A stretch of DNA of 50,877 nucleotides from VRUB01 sp046758085 (GCA_046758085.1 JBHHZP010000006.1:1-50877), one strand, 5' to 3'. Positions 17,323 through 26,844 are shown, numbered from the stretch's first letter. Translations and numbers: made by a program. The notes: generated by a model not told the origin, from the sequence alone.

Positions 17323-19254
17323 CTATTTGTCTCTCAAATGGCGGCGAGCCTCACTTCCGCTTTCGTATACGTGAGACGACACTTTGCGCTTCTCGAGTTC
17401 GTTACCCATTTTCAAGCGCATGAAGCCGCTTGTTGAATACCGTGACACCTTGATGTAATACTTTTTCTCCACATAGCGAACCAAATCCATATATTGGTCG
17501 ATAATGTCTGGACCAGCTTCAAACGAATCATAATTTACAATTGAGTAGACTCGCTTCCCAAGTGGCCCGAGGATTCCATCCACCGCTTTCTTAATCCGCT
17601 TCAAATCCTCTGCGTTACGTACCCTCATTCCTGCGTAGTTCATAAAGATCGTATTGGTCTCCGGATCATAACTGAGGCGATGTTCAATGCGTATGTCGAG
17701 CATGCGATCCCGAAGCCCCATGGGTGAATCATCGAGTATCATCGATTCCATAGGTTGGGGGTTGTCGATAATGGGTCGAAAAGGAAGTTGGTCAAGTATG
17801 TCCCGTTGCAGGTCGATGCCTGGAGCGTATTCGGTGAGTTCCATTCCGTCATCCACCAATCGGAAAACACATCGCTCCGTTATGTAGAGCACATCTTTTT
17901 CTTTCTTAGCAGCCCTCGCACCGCTAAATGTCACTTGCTCGACCCCTTCGACAAACTTTTTATGCTCCCCCTCTGAAACAATTGATAGCTTTCCATCAAT
18001 GATTTCAGTCGCCAGACCGCCGGAAGAAAACGTGCTGACAAATACGGCCTTCTTACTGTTCTGACTGATGTTTATGAATCCACCACATCCTGCGACACGA
18101 TCGCCGAACCGGCTAACGTTAATGTTTCCAAAACGATCACATTCAGCGAATCCAAGGTAGGCCAAGTCCAGTCCCCCGCCGTCGATGAAGTCGAACTGAT
18201 AAGGATGGTCGATAACGGCGTTGAAGTTCAGGGCGGCTCCGAAATCGTATCCTCCTAATGGAACGCCGCCAATGACGCCAGGATCCACGATGAACGTCAG
18301 TAAATCTTGGATTTTCTCCTCGTTCGCGACGCTGCCGATCGCCTCGGGGAGACCGATCCCCAGGTTTACAACGCTGTTTGGTAGCAATTCCAGTGCTGCA
18401 CGACGCGCGATTACCTTTCGGTGATCCAGAGGCAAACGAGCTACGGTCTCCAGGGGCACTCGGAGTTCGCCAGAAAGCCCCGGATTATATTGGGCGGCGT
18501 ACGTCTGCATGTGGTTCTCCGACTTGGCTACAACTATGGCATCAACGAATATGCCTGGGACCCGAACACGGCGTGCATCCAGTGAGCCACTCTCTGCGAC
18601 CCGCTCGACCTGACACAAAACGATACCGCCGGAGTTCCTCGCAGCCATCGCGAGTGCAAGATTTTCCAGGCGCAGGGATTCCTTCTCTGCAGTAATATTG
18701 CCGTCAGGATCGGCTGTCGTTCCTCGAATGAAAGCTACGTTAATTGGGAGGGCTTTGAAAAACAGTGACTCTTCGCCGCCTAGGTCCGCGACAGTCACTA
18801 AGTCTTCTCTCGCGGCATCGTTAACTTTGCCACCACCAAGACGAGGGTCAACAAATGTGCCTAAACCAACCTTCGTTAACGTCCCAGGTTTTCCTGCAGC
18901 GATGTCACGGTAGAGGTGGACAATCGCTCCTTCCGGGAAGTTGTACGCCTCGACCTTGTTATCAACTGCGAGCTTCTCGATTTTGGGAATCAGCCCATAG
19001 TGGCCACCGATAACGCGCTTTAACAAACCCTTATGTCCTAATCGATTAAGACCCTTTTCTTTGCTGTCGCCTTGACCACCAGCGTAGACCAAGGTCAAAC
19101 TTCGTGGCTTTCCTGTTTCTAGAAAACGCGTTTCCAGCGAAAGCAGTAACTGTTCCGGAATCCCGTTTCCGCCATACCCGCTCGTTGCCAATACGTCACC
19201 GTCGTGTATCAGGGCAACGGCATCCTCGGCAGGTATGACCTTCTTGAGCGCCAT
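17323..19254 (-). CDS. Family I CoA-transferase (fused alpha/beta) with C-terminal extension
   Basis: A 643-residue protein similar to propionate CoA-transferase and E. coli YdiF: the first half has GDVLATSGYGGNGIPE and LVYAGGQGDSKEKGLNRLGHKG, the second half VVNLGIGLPEAIGSVANEE and the glycine-rich GGVPLGGYDFGAALN plus YQFDFIDGGGLDLAYLG. Such enzymes move CoA between short-chain acyl groups through a glutamyl-CoA intermediate. Here the residue at the expected catalytic Glu is Asp324 (IVDPGVIGG). A further 120 residues or so follow the usual end (about 520-643), including YAGMRVRNAEDLKRIKKAVDG. The gene is visibly less GC-rich than its neighbours and lies alone next to a histidine-kinase remnant, suggesting acquisition. 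The substrate is unknown. Confidence 0.9.
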   Translation of the reverse strand: MALKKVIPAEDAVALIHDGDVLATSGYGGNGIPEQLLLSLETRFLETGKPRSLTLVYAGGQGDSKEKGLNRLGHKGLLKRVIGGHYGLIPKIEKLAVDNKVEAYNFPEGAIVHLYRDIAAGKPGTLTKVGLGTFVDPRLGGGKVNDAAREDLVTVADLGGEESLFFKALPINVAFIRGTTADPDGNITAEKESLRLENLALAMAARNSGGIVLCQVERVAESGSLDARRVRVPGIFVDAIVVAKSENHMQTYAAQYNPGLSGELRVPLETVARLPLDHRKVIARRAALELLPNSVVNLGIGLPEAIGSVANEEKIQDLLTFIVDPGVIGGVPLGGYDFGAALNFNAVIDHPYQFDFIDGGGLDLAYLGFAECDRFGNINVSRFGDRVAGCGGFINISQNSKKAVFVSTFSSGGLATEIIDGKLSIVSEGEHKKFVEGVEQVTFSGARAAKKEKDVLYITERCVFRLVDDGMELTEYAPGIDLQRDILDQLPFRPIIDNPQPMESMILDDSPMGLRDRMLDIRIEHRLSYDPETNTIFMNYAGMRVRNAEDLKRIKKAVDGILGPLGKRVYSIVNYDSFEAGPDIIDQYMDLVRYVEKKYYIKVSRYSTSGFMRLKMGNELEKRKVSSHVYESGSEARRHLRDK

Positions 19255-19444
19255 GATGGTGCCTCCGCTCGTTTGGCGTCGATCTGAACCCCAGCAGACT
19301 ACGCCGGTCGCCGGGTTTCAGGAAGACCCGTATGCCGGTCGCGGGGCACGGTCTATCGCGTGCCAGCGCGTGAGCAGCCTTTTCAGCCTGAGTTCAGCTT
19401 CGCCCGCCAGGCTTGAAATCGTAAATTTCAACGGAGACTGCAAA

Positions 19445-19675
19445 AGTGGACGGCAAGACGACGGGGCGGGCGTCAACGCGGACGCCCTGTCTCGGCTTGT
19501 AGAGCGCGGCAAGCGCCTGGACGAGTCCGTTGAAGGCTATGGCCTGGGCCTGGCGATCGTACGCGATATTGTCGATCAGTACGGCGGGGATCTCGCCCTG
19601 GGCAGGTCCGAGGTGCTCGGCGGCTTTCGTGTGGCGGTCACCCTGCCCTTGGGCCGTGACGATCGTGGCAGCTAG
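19445..19675 (+). pseudogene. 3' remnant of a PhoQ-like sensor histidine kinase
   Basis: The last 75 residues or so of this frame match the ATPase end of a histidine kinase: QDDGAGVNADAL, RGKRLDESVEGYGLGLAIVRDIV (G2-like box), then YGGDLALGRSEVLGGFRVAVTLP. The 5' part with the sensor domain, HisKA box and N box is missing; the region up to the CoA-transferase start shows no kinase-like protein. There is no response regulator gene next to it. The fragment is out of context and probably untranslated. Confidence 0.75.
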
Positions 19676-19799
19676 CGGCGGACGACCGTAAGGCCCGACC
19701 GCCTGGGGCGGCCGATCCGGTCCGGTCTAAAGGTCTCAGCAACCTTGGTGTTCCCCGCCTGCGCCGGATTCTTTCTTTCGTTTATTAAATTCGACACCG

Positions 19800-20615
19800 C
19801 TACAAGATGGCTCCTCGTTCTGCCAGCGCGTATCTGGTCAGCTGATCTGTGATGAACTCGCACGCGTCGTCCACTGAGTCCGTGCGATGCAACAACTCGA
19901 GATCCTCGGCGTTGATATTGCCGTACCGAATGAGGGCATCGAAGTTGATCACCTCGTTCCAGTAGCTGTTACCGAACAGCACCACAGGCAGATGCTTGCG
20001 TATCTTATGCGTCTGCAACATGGTCAAGAGCTCAAACAGCTCGTCCAATGTGCCAAAGCCGCCGGGAAAGACGACGACGGCCTTCGCCAGGTACGTAAAC
20101 CAGAACTTGCGCATGAAGAAATAGTGGAAGTGTATTGCAAGCTCCCTCGTGATATAGGGATTGTCGAACTCCTCGATCGGCATCGAGATTGTCAAGCCGA
20201 TGTTTAATCCCTTGGCTTCGGATGCCCCACGGTTCGCCGCCTCCATGATACCGGGGCCGCCGCCGGTACAGATGACAAAGCGGCGTTCCTCGTCGACCAG
20301 ATCCTTAGACCACTCGGTCAAGCGCCGGGCAACCTCTCTGGCCGCCTCGTAGTACTGTGACATCTCGAGCCGGCGTTGCGCGCGATCGATATCCCCCTTG
20401 CCTTTCTGGGCAGCCTTCAGTTCTTGCTCGGCCTGAGCGCGCGAGATCGTTCGCGCGGAACCCAGCACTACAATCGTGTCATCCAAGCGATAGTGTTCAA
20501 AGCGGCTTTGTGGTTCCAGGTACTCGGAGAGAATCCGCAGCGCCCTGGCATCACGGCTGTTCAGGAAGGTTTCGTTCTGATACGCCTTGACGAAACGACG
20601 GGATCTCTTGTTCAT
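19800..20615 (-). CDS. LOG family protein (TIGR00730-type)
   Basis: A 271-residue cytosolic protein with the LOG/lysine-decarboxylase-like signature PGGFGTLDELFE and the GGGPGIMEAANRGA loop, which build the nucleotide-binding Rossmann-like site. Related proteins cleave nucleoside monophosphates at the N-glycosidic bond (PpnN in E. coli; cytokinin-activating LOG in plants), but the precise substrate is not shown here. An N-terminal extension of about 60 residues precedes the fold. The start is the internal ATG (MNKRSRRFVKAYQNE); the longer frame to 20654 has no support. Confidence 0.88.
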   Translation of the reverse strand: MNKRSRRFVKAYQNETFLNSRDARALRILSEYLEPQSRFEHYRLDDTIVVLGSARTISRAQAEQELKAAQKGKGDIDRAQRRLEMSQYYEAAREVARRLTEWSKDLVDEERRFVICTGGGPGIMEAANRGASEAKGLNIGLTISMPIEEFDNPYITRELAIHFHYFFMRKFWFTYLAKAVVVFPGGFGTLDELFELLTMLQTHKIRKHLPVVLFGNSYWNEVINFDALIRYGNINAEDLELLHRTDSVDDACEFITDQLTRYALAERGAIL

Positions 20616-21032
20616 GCTTGCACTGTCCTGAATATGAAATGGTTGTACTACCAATAAAGCGCAATAAGAGCACGGCGTCCAGAGTTTCGCACGCCGCTAG
20701 CAGTTCTGCATGATAATTGTCCGTCGTCAGTATCACGCTGCGGCGCGATCTCAGACACATTCGAGGCGAATCCACTAGATTCCGTGGAATTGGAACCAGC
20801 CGCACCTGGGCCATTGAATCTTGGGTAAGACAAGATCCCGTCCCCCAGGCAATACACACGTCTGTCCCGGTGTTAAAGCCCTGATCGCGGGCAATCATCA
20901 GGAAAAGATGAGCCGTGTTTGGAGGAGTGGTACCAAAAGCAGCAACAGATACGAGATGGAACCGTGAAGCGTAACTCATAACCTACCAAAAGCGGGCATC
21001 TTCCAACGGCCACCTGATTAAAAGACAGATGG
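20616..21032. other. Gene-free stretch
   Basis: About 417 bp between the LOG gene and cca. A minus-strand frame of 142 codons spans most of it, but its composition, its overlap with the start of the LOG gene and the lack of a ribosome site make coding unlikely. No hairpin or repeat of note was seen. Confidence 0.45.
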
Positions 21033-22253
21033 TCACAGTGCATTCTTAATCGCCGTGGTGCGGGCCTTGCGGATCTTTTCGCCGACGACATCGCCCTTGG
21101 CGTCCTTGTCCTGCTCGGCGATGGTGACGGTATCGACCGACCGCGCCGCCTCGAATGCGTGGCGAAGAATGTCCGCTTGCGGGTACGGCCTGTCCTCGAG
21201 ACCGGTGCGGCCGCGCGCATCGGCCTCACACGCAAGCAAGAACGGCTGCAGGCGCTCTGGCCGGCGAAAGAGATCGATTCCTTCGATCAGTTTCAAGATT
21301 GTCCTCGGGCGTAGCTCGGCAAGCTTGTGACATCGAAGGTGCTCGCGTGCTACCACGGCCGCAAGCTCGCGGTAGTCATTCGGCACGCGCCAGCGCTTGC
21401 AGAACGCGTTGATGATGTCGACGCCGCGCTGCTCGTGCCCTGGGTGGCTCGGCCATTCTTGCTGCGGCGTTTTGCCCTTGCCGACATCGTGCATCAGTGC
21501 CGCGAAACGCACACATGGATCGCTAGAGAGTTGCGCCGCCTGATCCAGTACCATCAAGGTGTGCACGCCAGTGTCTATTTCGGGGTGATACTTCACGGGT
21601 TGCGGCACACCGAACAGGCCGTCGATTTCGGGGAACAACCGTGCGAGCGCATCACACTCGCGCAGCACCTCGAAAAAGCGCCGCGGTTGTTCCTCGGCCA
21701 AGGCACGTACGGTTTCCACCCATACACGCTCGGCCACCAGATGGTCGGCCTCGCCCGAATCCACCATTGCGCGCATGAGCTCGATCGTGGCAGGCGCGAC
21801 AGTGAAACCGCGGCTGGCATAGCGCGCCGCCAGCCGCGCCACGCGCAGAATGCGCACGGGATCCTCGGCAAAGGCAGGTGACGCATGGCGTAAGATGCCG
21901 TTGCGCAAGTCCTCGACCCCGCCGAAGGGATCGATCAGGCTACCGTCCTGCGCCTCGGCCATGGCGTTGATGGTGAGATCACGCCGGCGCAAGTCGTCTT
22001 CGAGCGTCACATCGGGCGCCGCGTAGACAGTAAATCCCTTGTAGCCGCGCCCGGTCTTGCGCTCGGTGCGTGCCAATGCATACTCCTCCTTGGTTTCCGG
22101 GTGCAGAAACACTGGAAAATCCGCACCCACGGGCTTGAAATTACGCCTGACCAGCTCCTCGGGCGTGGCGCCCACCACGACATAATCGCGGTCCTTGACC
22201 TCGAGCCCAAGTAGCTTGTCTCGTACCGCCCCGCCGACCAGGTAGATCTCCAT
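21033..22253 (-). CDS. cca: Multifunctional CCA-adding enzyme
   Basis: Adds or repairs the 3' CCA of tRNAs. The 406-residue protein has the nucleotidyltransferase signature GGAVRDKLLGL and DRDYVVVGATPEELV with catalytic aspartates, RRDLTINAMA, and an HD domain (RFAALMHDVGKGKTPQQ, HEQRG) giving phosphohydrolase activity, as in the E. coli enzyme (about 412 residues). A 31-residue C-terminal tail (DVVGEKIRKARTTAIKNAL) follows. The tRNA genes of this genome appear to encode CCA (see the tRNA here), so a repair role is likely. Confidence 0.97.
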   Translation of the reverse strand: MEIYLVGGAVRDKLLGLEVKDRDYVVVGATPEELVRRNFKPVGADFPVFLHPETKEEYALARTERKTGRGYKGFTVYAAPDVTLEDDLRRRDLTINAMAEAQDGSLIDPFGGVEDLRNGILRHASPAFAEDPVRILRVARLAARYASRGFTVAPATIELMRAMVDSGEADHLVAERVWVETVRALAEEQPRRFFEVLRECDALARLFPEIDGLFGVPQPVKYHPEIDTGVHTLMVLDQAAQLSSDPCVRFAALMHDVGKGKTPQQEWPSHPGHEQRGVDIINAFCKRWRVPNDYRELAAVVAREHLRCHKLAELRPRTILKLIEGIDLFRRPERLQPFLLACEADARGRTGLEDRPYPQADILRHAFEAARSVDTVTIAEQDKDAKGDVVGEKIRKARTTAIKNAL

Positions 22254-22289
22254 CGCTACATCCTAATGTGGCATAGTGGCCACGCCAAG

Positions 22290-22460
22290 TATATTCGTGA
22301 GGGGCGAGGTGCAAGGCGTGAGGCGAGGGGCTTAAGACCATGAATCACGGCCCTAGGGCAGCGCCGCAAAACTATGTCGCATATCCCGAATTCGGCGATA
22401 TGGGGTGGAAGGATCTTGATGCTTTACCTTACGCCTCAAACCTAACACCTCGCCTGTTTT
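22290..22460. repeat. Inverted 'gaggcgtgagg' word repeat between cca and the lipoprotein gene
   Basis: Two word-repeat arms face each other: GGGGCGAGGTGCAAGGCGTG at 22301 onward and its rough reverse complement CCTTACGCCTCAAACCTAAC near 22430. This is the widespread gammaproteobacterial type of degenerate inverted intergenic repeat; it would fold into an imperfect long hairpin. Confidence 0.5.
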
Positions 22461-22482
22461 TATGGTCGCAGCCCCGGCTCGG

Positions 22483-23550
22483 ATGAAAACTCTATCTAAA
22501 TTCGCGCTCGTACTCTCGCTAGGGATCTTGACCGCGGGCTGTGCGAAGCTCGGCTACTACGCACAGGCCCTTAACGGCCAGCTGCAGATCCTGTCCAAGC
22601 GCCAGCCGATCGACACGCTGCTCGAAGACCCCAGTACGGACCCCAAGCTCAAGGTGCAATTGACCAATGTGCTCGAGATGCGCGCTTTCGCGAGCGACGT
22701 GCTTGCACTGCCGGACAACAAAAGCTATCGCACCTATGTCGATCTCGAAAGACGTTACGCGGTCTGGAATGTATTTGCCGCACCTGAGCTGTCACTCGAA
22801 CCCGAGGTATGGTGTTATCCCTTTCTAGGATGTGTCAGCTACCGCGGATACTTTTCCGAGCAGCAGGCACAAAAGTTCGCTGATAATCTGGCGCAGAAAA
22901 ATTATGACGTCTATGTCGCCGGTATTGCGGCCTACTCGACCCTGGGTTGGTTCCACGATCCCGTCTTAAACACCTTCTTGCGCCGACCCGAGGCCGATGT
23001 GGCCGGTTTGATATTTCATGAGCTCGCACACCAGCGCGTTTACCTGAAAGGCGATACTACATTCAACGAGTCCTTTGCTGTCGCCGTGGAGCGCGAAGGC
23101 GTCGAGCGCTGGCTGACACGTAACGGTGCCGCCCCGATGCAGTTCGAGCGATACGTGGCACGAAAAAAGAAGCGCGAGCAGTTCATAGAGCTTGTCTTGC
23201 AGTACCGCGAACGGTTGCAACAGCTCTACGCATCAAAGAAGTCAGACGAGAAGAAACGCACGGGAAAGGCCAGGATCTTCGAAGACCTCAAAGAGGCGTA
23301 TCGGGCCCTCAAGCGCAGTTGGGGTGGCTACTCGGGTTACGATCGCTGGTTTGCGCGGAACCTTAACAACGCCCATCTCGTACCGATCGGTCTTTACCAC
23401 CAGTATGTCCCCGCCTTTCAGGCGCTGCTAGCCGAGTATAATGGCGACGTCGGGGAATTCTATGGCGCGGTCGAGACACTGGCGCAGCTCCCTGAAGTGG
23501 AGCGCATCGCCAGGCTCGAAGCCTTGCAGGCGGGCCGCACTAACCAGTAA
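22483..23550 (+). CDS. Putative metallo-aminopeptidase lipoprotein
   Basis: A 355-residue protein that begins with a lipoprotein signal (hydrophobic run, then LTAGC lipobox with Cys19), so it is attached to the envelope. The zinc-protease motif HELAHQ is at about residue 177, followed by E-S-F-A-V-A-V-E-R-E-G, as in the Aminopep/DUF2265 family of predicted zinc aminopeptidases. WCYPFLGCVSYRGYF and the basic KKKKREQF linker are also typical. The start is the ATG giving MKTLSK; the frame continues 7 codons upstream without signal-peptide benefit. Substrate unknown. Confidence 0.88.
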   Translation: MKTLSKFALVLSLGILTAGCAKLGYYAQALNGQLQILSKRQPIDTLLEDPSTDPKLKVQLTNVLEMRAFASDVLALPDNKSYRTYVDLERRYAVWNVFAAPELSLEPEVWCYPFLGCVSYRGYFSEQQAQKFADNLAQKNYDVYVAGIAAYSTLGWFHDPVLNTFLRRPEADVAGLIFHELAHQRVYLKGDTTFNESFAVAVEREGVERWLTRNGAAPMQFERYVARKKKREQFIELVLQYRERLQQLYASKKSDEKKRTGKARIFEDLKEAYRALKRSWGGYSGYDRWFARNLNNAHLVPIGLYHQYVPAFQALLAEYNGDVGEFYGAVETLAQLPEVERIARLEALQAGRTNQ

Positions 23551-23608
23551 AGAAGGCGGCAACAAGGCGACTTATTCAACACATAGGCCGAAACGATTTA
23601 AGGCAGCC

Positions 23609-24580
23609 CTATTGGTCGCGGCGCGCCAATTGGCGATAACCCGAGTACTTCTCGCTGCGGGCCGGGTGCTTGACGAGATAGGTAGGAACGATGCTCGTCA
23701 ATGATGCCGGCCGAATGCCGAACACCGACGGGAAACCCTTTTCACAGACGCTGTCGATCTGTAGTGAGCGGTAGTTATCGAGCGAGAACGGCTTGCCCGG
23801 GATGAACTGCAGGCAGGCCGCCTGCATTTTTGACATCGCATCGTTAAGGTCGATGATCCGACGCCGTAAGCCTAGCCTATCGGCGACGTAGCTCACCAGC
23901 TCGTGTAAGGTGTAGACCTCAGGCCCGCAAAGATCATAACGCTGACCAAAAGTGTGATGGTCCTCGAGCGAGTGAGTAAAGGCCGTTACGACATCTTCGA
24001 CATAGACAGGTTGGAACCGCGTGCGCGCGCAAGCGAGCGGGAAGAAAACTGGCGACAGACGCATCAGCCACGCGAATCGGTTAATGAAACTGTCATGCGG
24101 ACCGAAGATCACCGAAGGACGAAAGCTGGTGACATTGAAATCGTTTTTCTCGGCGCTGTGCACCACCTCCTCGCCCCGAGCCTTGGTGCGTAGATAGTGA
24201 CTGGGGGCTTCCATCGACGCCCCGAGCGCGCTCATGTGCAACAACCGACCGACGCGTACTTCCTGGCAAGCGTTAACAATCTTGCGCGGCAGCTCCACAT
24301 GTACGCGCTCGAACCCCTTTCCCCGATACCCTCTTTCATTCAGGATGCCGACTAGATTGATAACGACATCCATGCCTTGAAACTGTTGCCGCAGTACAGC
24401 CGGATTGTGCACGTCGCCCTGGACCAGATAAAGCGTAGGCAGCACCAGCAAACCGCGTTTCTGTCGCTCGCGCCGGCGGGTGATGATGCGGACCTCGTGT
24501 CCGAGCGCGACCAGACGGGACGCGAGGCTGCGCCCGACAAAACCGGTCCCACCGAGGATACAGATTTTCAGATTTGTCAT
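23609..24580 (-). CDS. Complex-I-type NAD(P)-binding SDR (NDUFA9-like)
   Basis: A 323-residue atypical SDR starting MTNLKICILGGTGFVGRSLASRLV. The GxxGxxG nucleotide motif is followed by VVINLVGILNERG, a family segment seen in complex I NDUFA9-like and related bacterial sugar-nucleotide-epimerase-like proteins, then FRPSVIFGPHDSF and a C-terminal alpha-helical region. It lacks a clear YxxxK pair where classic SDRs have it, which is usual for this group. Frame upstream to a TTG at 24664 is not used. Gene neighbours slt and cca suggest a housekeeping context. Confidence 0.85.
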   Translation of the reverse strand: MTNLKICILGGTGFVGRSLASRLVALGHEVRIITRRRERQKRGLLVLPTLYLVQGDVHNPAVLRQQFQGMDVVINLVGILNERGYRGKGFERVHVELPRKIVNACQEVRVGRLLHMSALGASMEAPSHYLRTKARGEEVVHSAEKNDFNVTSFRPSVIFGPHDSFINRFAWLMRLSPVFFPLACARTRFQPVYVEDVVTAFTHSLEDHHTFGQRYDLCGPEVYTLHELVSYVADRLGLRRRIIDLNDAMSKMQAACLQFIPGKPFSLDNYRSLQIDSVCEKGFPSVFGIRPASLTSIVPTYLVKHPARSEKYSGYRQLARRDQ

Positions 24581-24709
24581 CACCTCGCTAATCCAAAAGA
24601 CCTGCCCGCGCGAATGTCCGCCCGGCGCAGAATGGGGTTCAGGGCCCACCGCCATTTTGTACAAACCGTTTTGAATGTCAACGGGTTTCGCTCAGACCAC
24701 CGGCCATAC

Positions 24710-26758
24710 TCAGGAGCTATCGGGCGGCGATCGATCGCCCGTTCCGAGCGTTTGTTGGGCGGGTGCGGACGGCGGGCAAGTCGAGGCGATGCGCACGACA
24801 TCGTTGTTCGGACCAACGGCGGGCATACGCCGGCACAGGCGAATGGGTTCGCGATCCAGGCGGTGATCGTAGACGGCGGCGTATGCCATGACATTTTTGA
24901 TGTAGTCACGTGTTTCGTCGTACGGGATGGTTTCAATCCAAATATCGGCGTCAAGCGTTTGCTCCTGCGGCAACCACGCGCGCACACGACTGGGGCCGGC
25001 GTTGTACGCGGCGGTGGCCAACATCTGATGCCCATCGTAGCGTCGTAACATATTTTTCAGGAAAGCCACTCCTAGGCGTACATTGTTTTCCACCTGCAGT
25101 ATCGCGCCGGTGCTTCGCACCTTGAGCTTGATGCGCCGCCCGGTCATACGACCGACGCGCGGCATCAACTGCATCAAGCCCAACGCCCCAGCCGAGGAAC
25201 GCGCATCGGCGACAAAGGCACTCTCCTGGCGCATCACGCCATAGATCCAGCTCGGGTCGAGACCATTGGCTTTCGCATTGGATTCCACCAGGTCCCGATA
25301 GATCAGCGGAAATCTCAGGCCGAGGTCGTGCCTGTGACCGCTCTTGCTAAGCGTGTAGAGGGCGCGGTCGGGCCAGCCCCAATCGCTGGCAACACGCGCA
25401 GCGACCTCGAGCTCACGTCCGCTCATGCGGGCGATCGCCCAATTCCATTGACGACGCGCCGCCACAGAATCGCCGATGGCGTAGAGCTCCCGCGCTGCTT
25501 GCACGTCTACGCGCGCGCGTATGCCATTGAGCTCCTCGTAACTGGCAGAGATGGGGCTATGCTGCATGGCGTAGCCGGTGTCGATGCGATCGGCGGCAAG
25601 AAACCCATAATAGTTACGCTCGCGCGCGACCAGAGCAAACAGGTAGCCGGCCTTGGCCGGTTCATTGGTCTGTTCCATCACGCGCGCGGTCCAATACCTC
25701 CAGAACCGGTCCGCCTGCTCCGCTTCGGTCAAGGTCGCGACGAAGCGTTTCGCCAGCTCCCAGTCGCCGGCCCGCAAGGCGGCCCGGAGTCGCCACAGCC
25801 GTAGATCCGGATCACCATCGGCATCAGCAATCTCTGCCAGCCACTGCACGGCGGCTGGGTCATGACGTCGTGCTCCCGCGATGCCGACCCAGCGCCGGAC
25901 GTAATTGTCGTCCTGGGCCAGGACTGCGTGCTTATACTTGAGACGCCGCCACTGCTTCATGGCGGCCGCGGGATCGCGATAGGCCAGACGTACGACGCCA
26001 TGCTTGATGATGGTTCGGAACCGCGTCGAGTCCACGGGAAAATCCGGGGCTTGCAAGCTCTTCACCGGATGTCTGTACATTTTCTGCCAGCGCCGTAACC
26101 AGGTTCTGTCCTGCGCGTTCAAGTACCGATTCCCCAGCTGCCGCGCCAGGCTCAGCCTGCCCCGTTGCATCAAGCGCTCTATGCGCGCCCACACCAGCTC
26201 ATCATTCAGGTAACCAGCCGCATGCCACTGCCTAAATACCGCATTGCACGCCGCTGGCAGCCGTTCACCTGTGAGCCACAGCGCCTCGACGTCGTCACGC
26301 AATTCCGCGCGGTTGCCATCGTTCCCCAGCAGGTAATCGAGACGGTAACACTCGAGCTCAACGTCATTGTTGTGCAGCGGGTATTCCTTTATAAAGGTAT
26401 CCCAGTCGCCTTGCCTGACCAAGTGGCGTAGCCAAGTGCGTCGCAGGCTCGCACTGATGGGGGCGTATCGAGTTTCATCGAGGAAACGGCGGATCATGCC
26501 CTTCGGGGTTACATCAATGTGAGTCTTGAGGAACTCGTAGCGCAAGTAACCTTGTAGCACGTAGCCTTCCAGACGTTGAAGCAAGGCGTCATAGGTCTTC
26601 AGGTCATCCTCCTGCAAAGCCTGCAGGGCGGAGACGTAGTCGCGCCGTTGCTGTTCCAGCTCGTATGCGTTTTCACCGTCCGCAGATGCGAGCGGGAAGT
26701 GTGTCAGACCCACCAGCAGAAATACATAAACACGAGTGCATGCCATCGTCGTTCGCAT
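24710..26758 (-). CDS. slt: Soluble lytic murein transglycosylase
   Basis: Periplasmic enzyme that cleaves peptidoglycan to 1,6-anhydromuropeptides. The 682-residue protein has a signal peptide (VFLLVGLTHFPLASA), a long alpha-helical superhelix of about 440 residues, and a C-terminal Slt domain with catalytic Glu in MRQESAFVADARSSAGALGLMQLMP, followed by NVRLGVAFLKNML and TAAYNAGPSRV. Length and order fit Slt70. It lies upstream of the NDUFA9-like gene on the same strand, 129 bp away. Confidence 0.95.
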   Translation of the reverse strand: MRTTMACTRVYVFLLVGLTHFPLASADGENAYELEQQRRDYVSALQALQEDDLKTYDALLQRLEGYVLQGYLRYEFLKTHIDVTPKGMIRRFLDETRYAPISASLRRTWLRHLVRQGDWDTFIKEYPLHNNDVELECYRLDYLLGNDGNRAELRDDVEALWLTGERLPAACNAVFRQWHAAGYLNDELVWARIERLMQRGRLSLARQLGNRYLNAQDRTWLRRWQKMYRHPVKSLQAPDFPVDSTRFRTIIKHGVVRLAYRDPAAAMKQWRRLKYKHAVLAQDDNYVRRWVGIAGARRHDPAAVQWLAEIADADGDPDLRLWRLRAALRAGDWELAKRFVATLTEAEQADRFWRYWTARVMEQTNEPAKAGYLFALVARERNYYGFLAADRIDTGYAMQHSPISASYEELNGIRARVDVQAARELYAIGDSVAARRQWNWAIARMSGRELEVAARVASDWGWPDRALYTLSKSGHRHDLGLRFPLIYRDLVESNAKANGLDPSWIYGVMRQESAFVADARSSAGALGLMQLMPRVGRMTGRRIKLKVRSTGAILQVENNVRLGVAFLKNMLRRYDGHQMLATAAYNAGPSRVRAWLPQEQTLDADIWIETIPYDETRDYIKNVMAYAAVYDHRLDREPIRLCRRMPAVGPNNDVVRIASTCPPSAPAQQTLGTGDRSPPDSS

Positions 26759-26844
26759 AGTCCCAAGTATAGACGTCTGCTTGTAACCGAACGGCTTGTT
26801 TCCAAACGCCGCGTGGACCGGCTAGCCCGGAAATAACACGAACT

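Noticed and set aside
20551..20979. Minus-strand frame of 142 codons between the LOG gene and cca
   Set aside because: It overlaps the start of the LOG gene, has no ribosome site and its protein shows no domain-like pattern.
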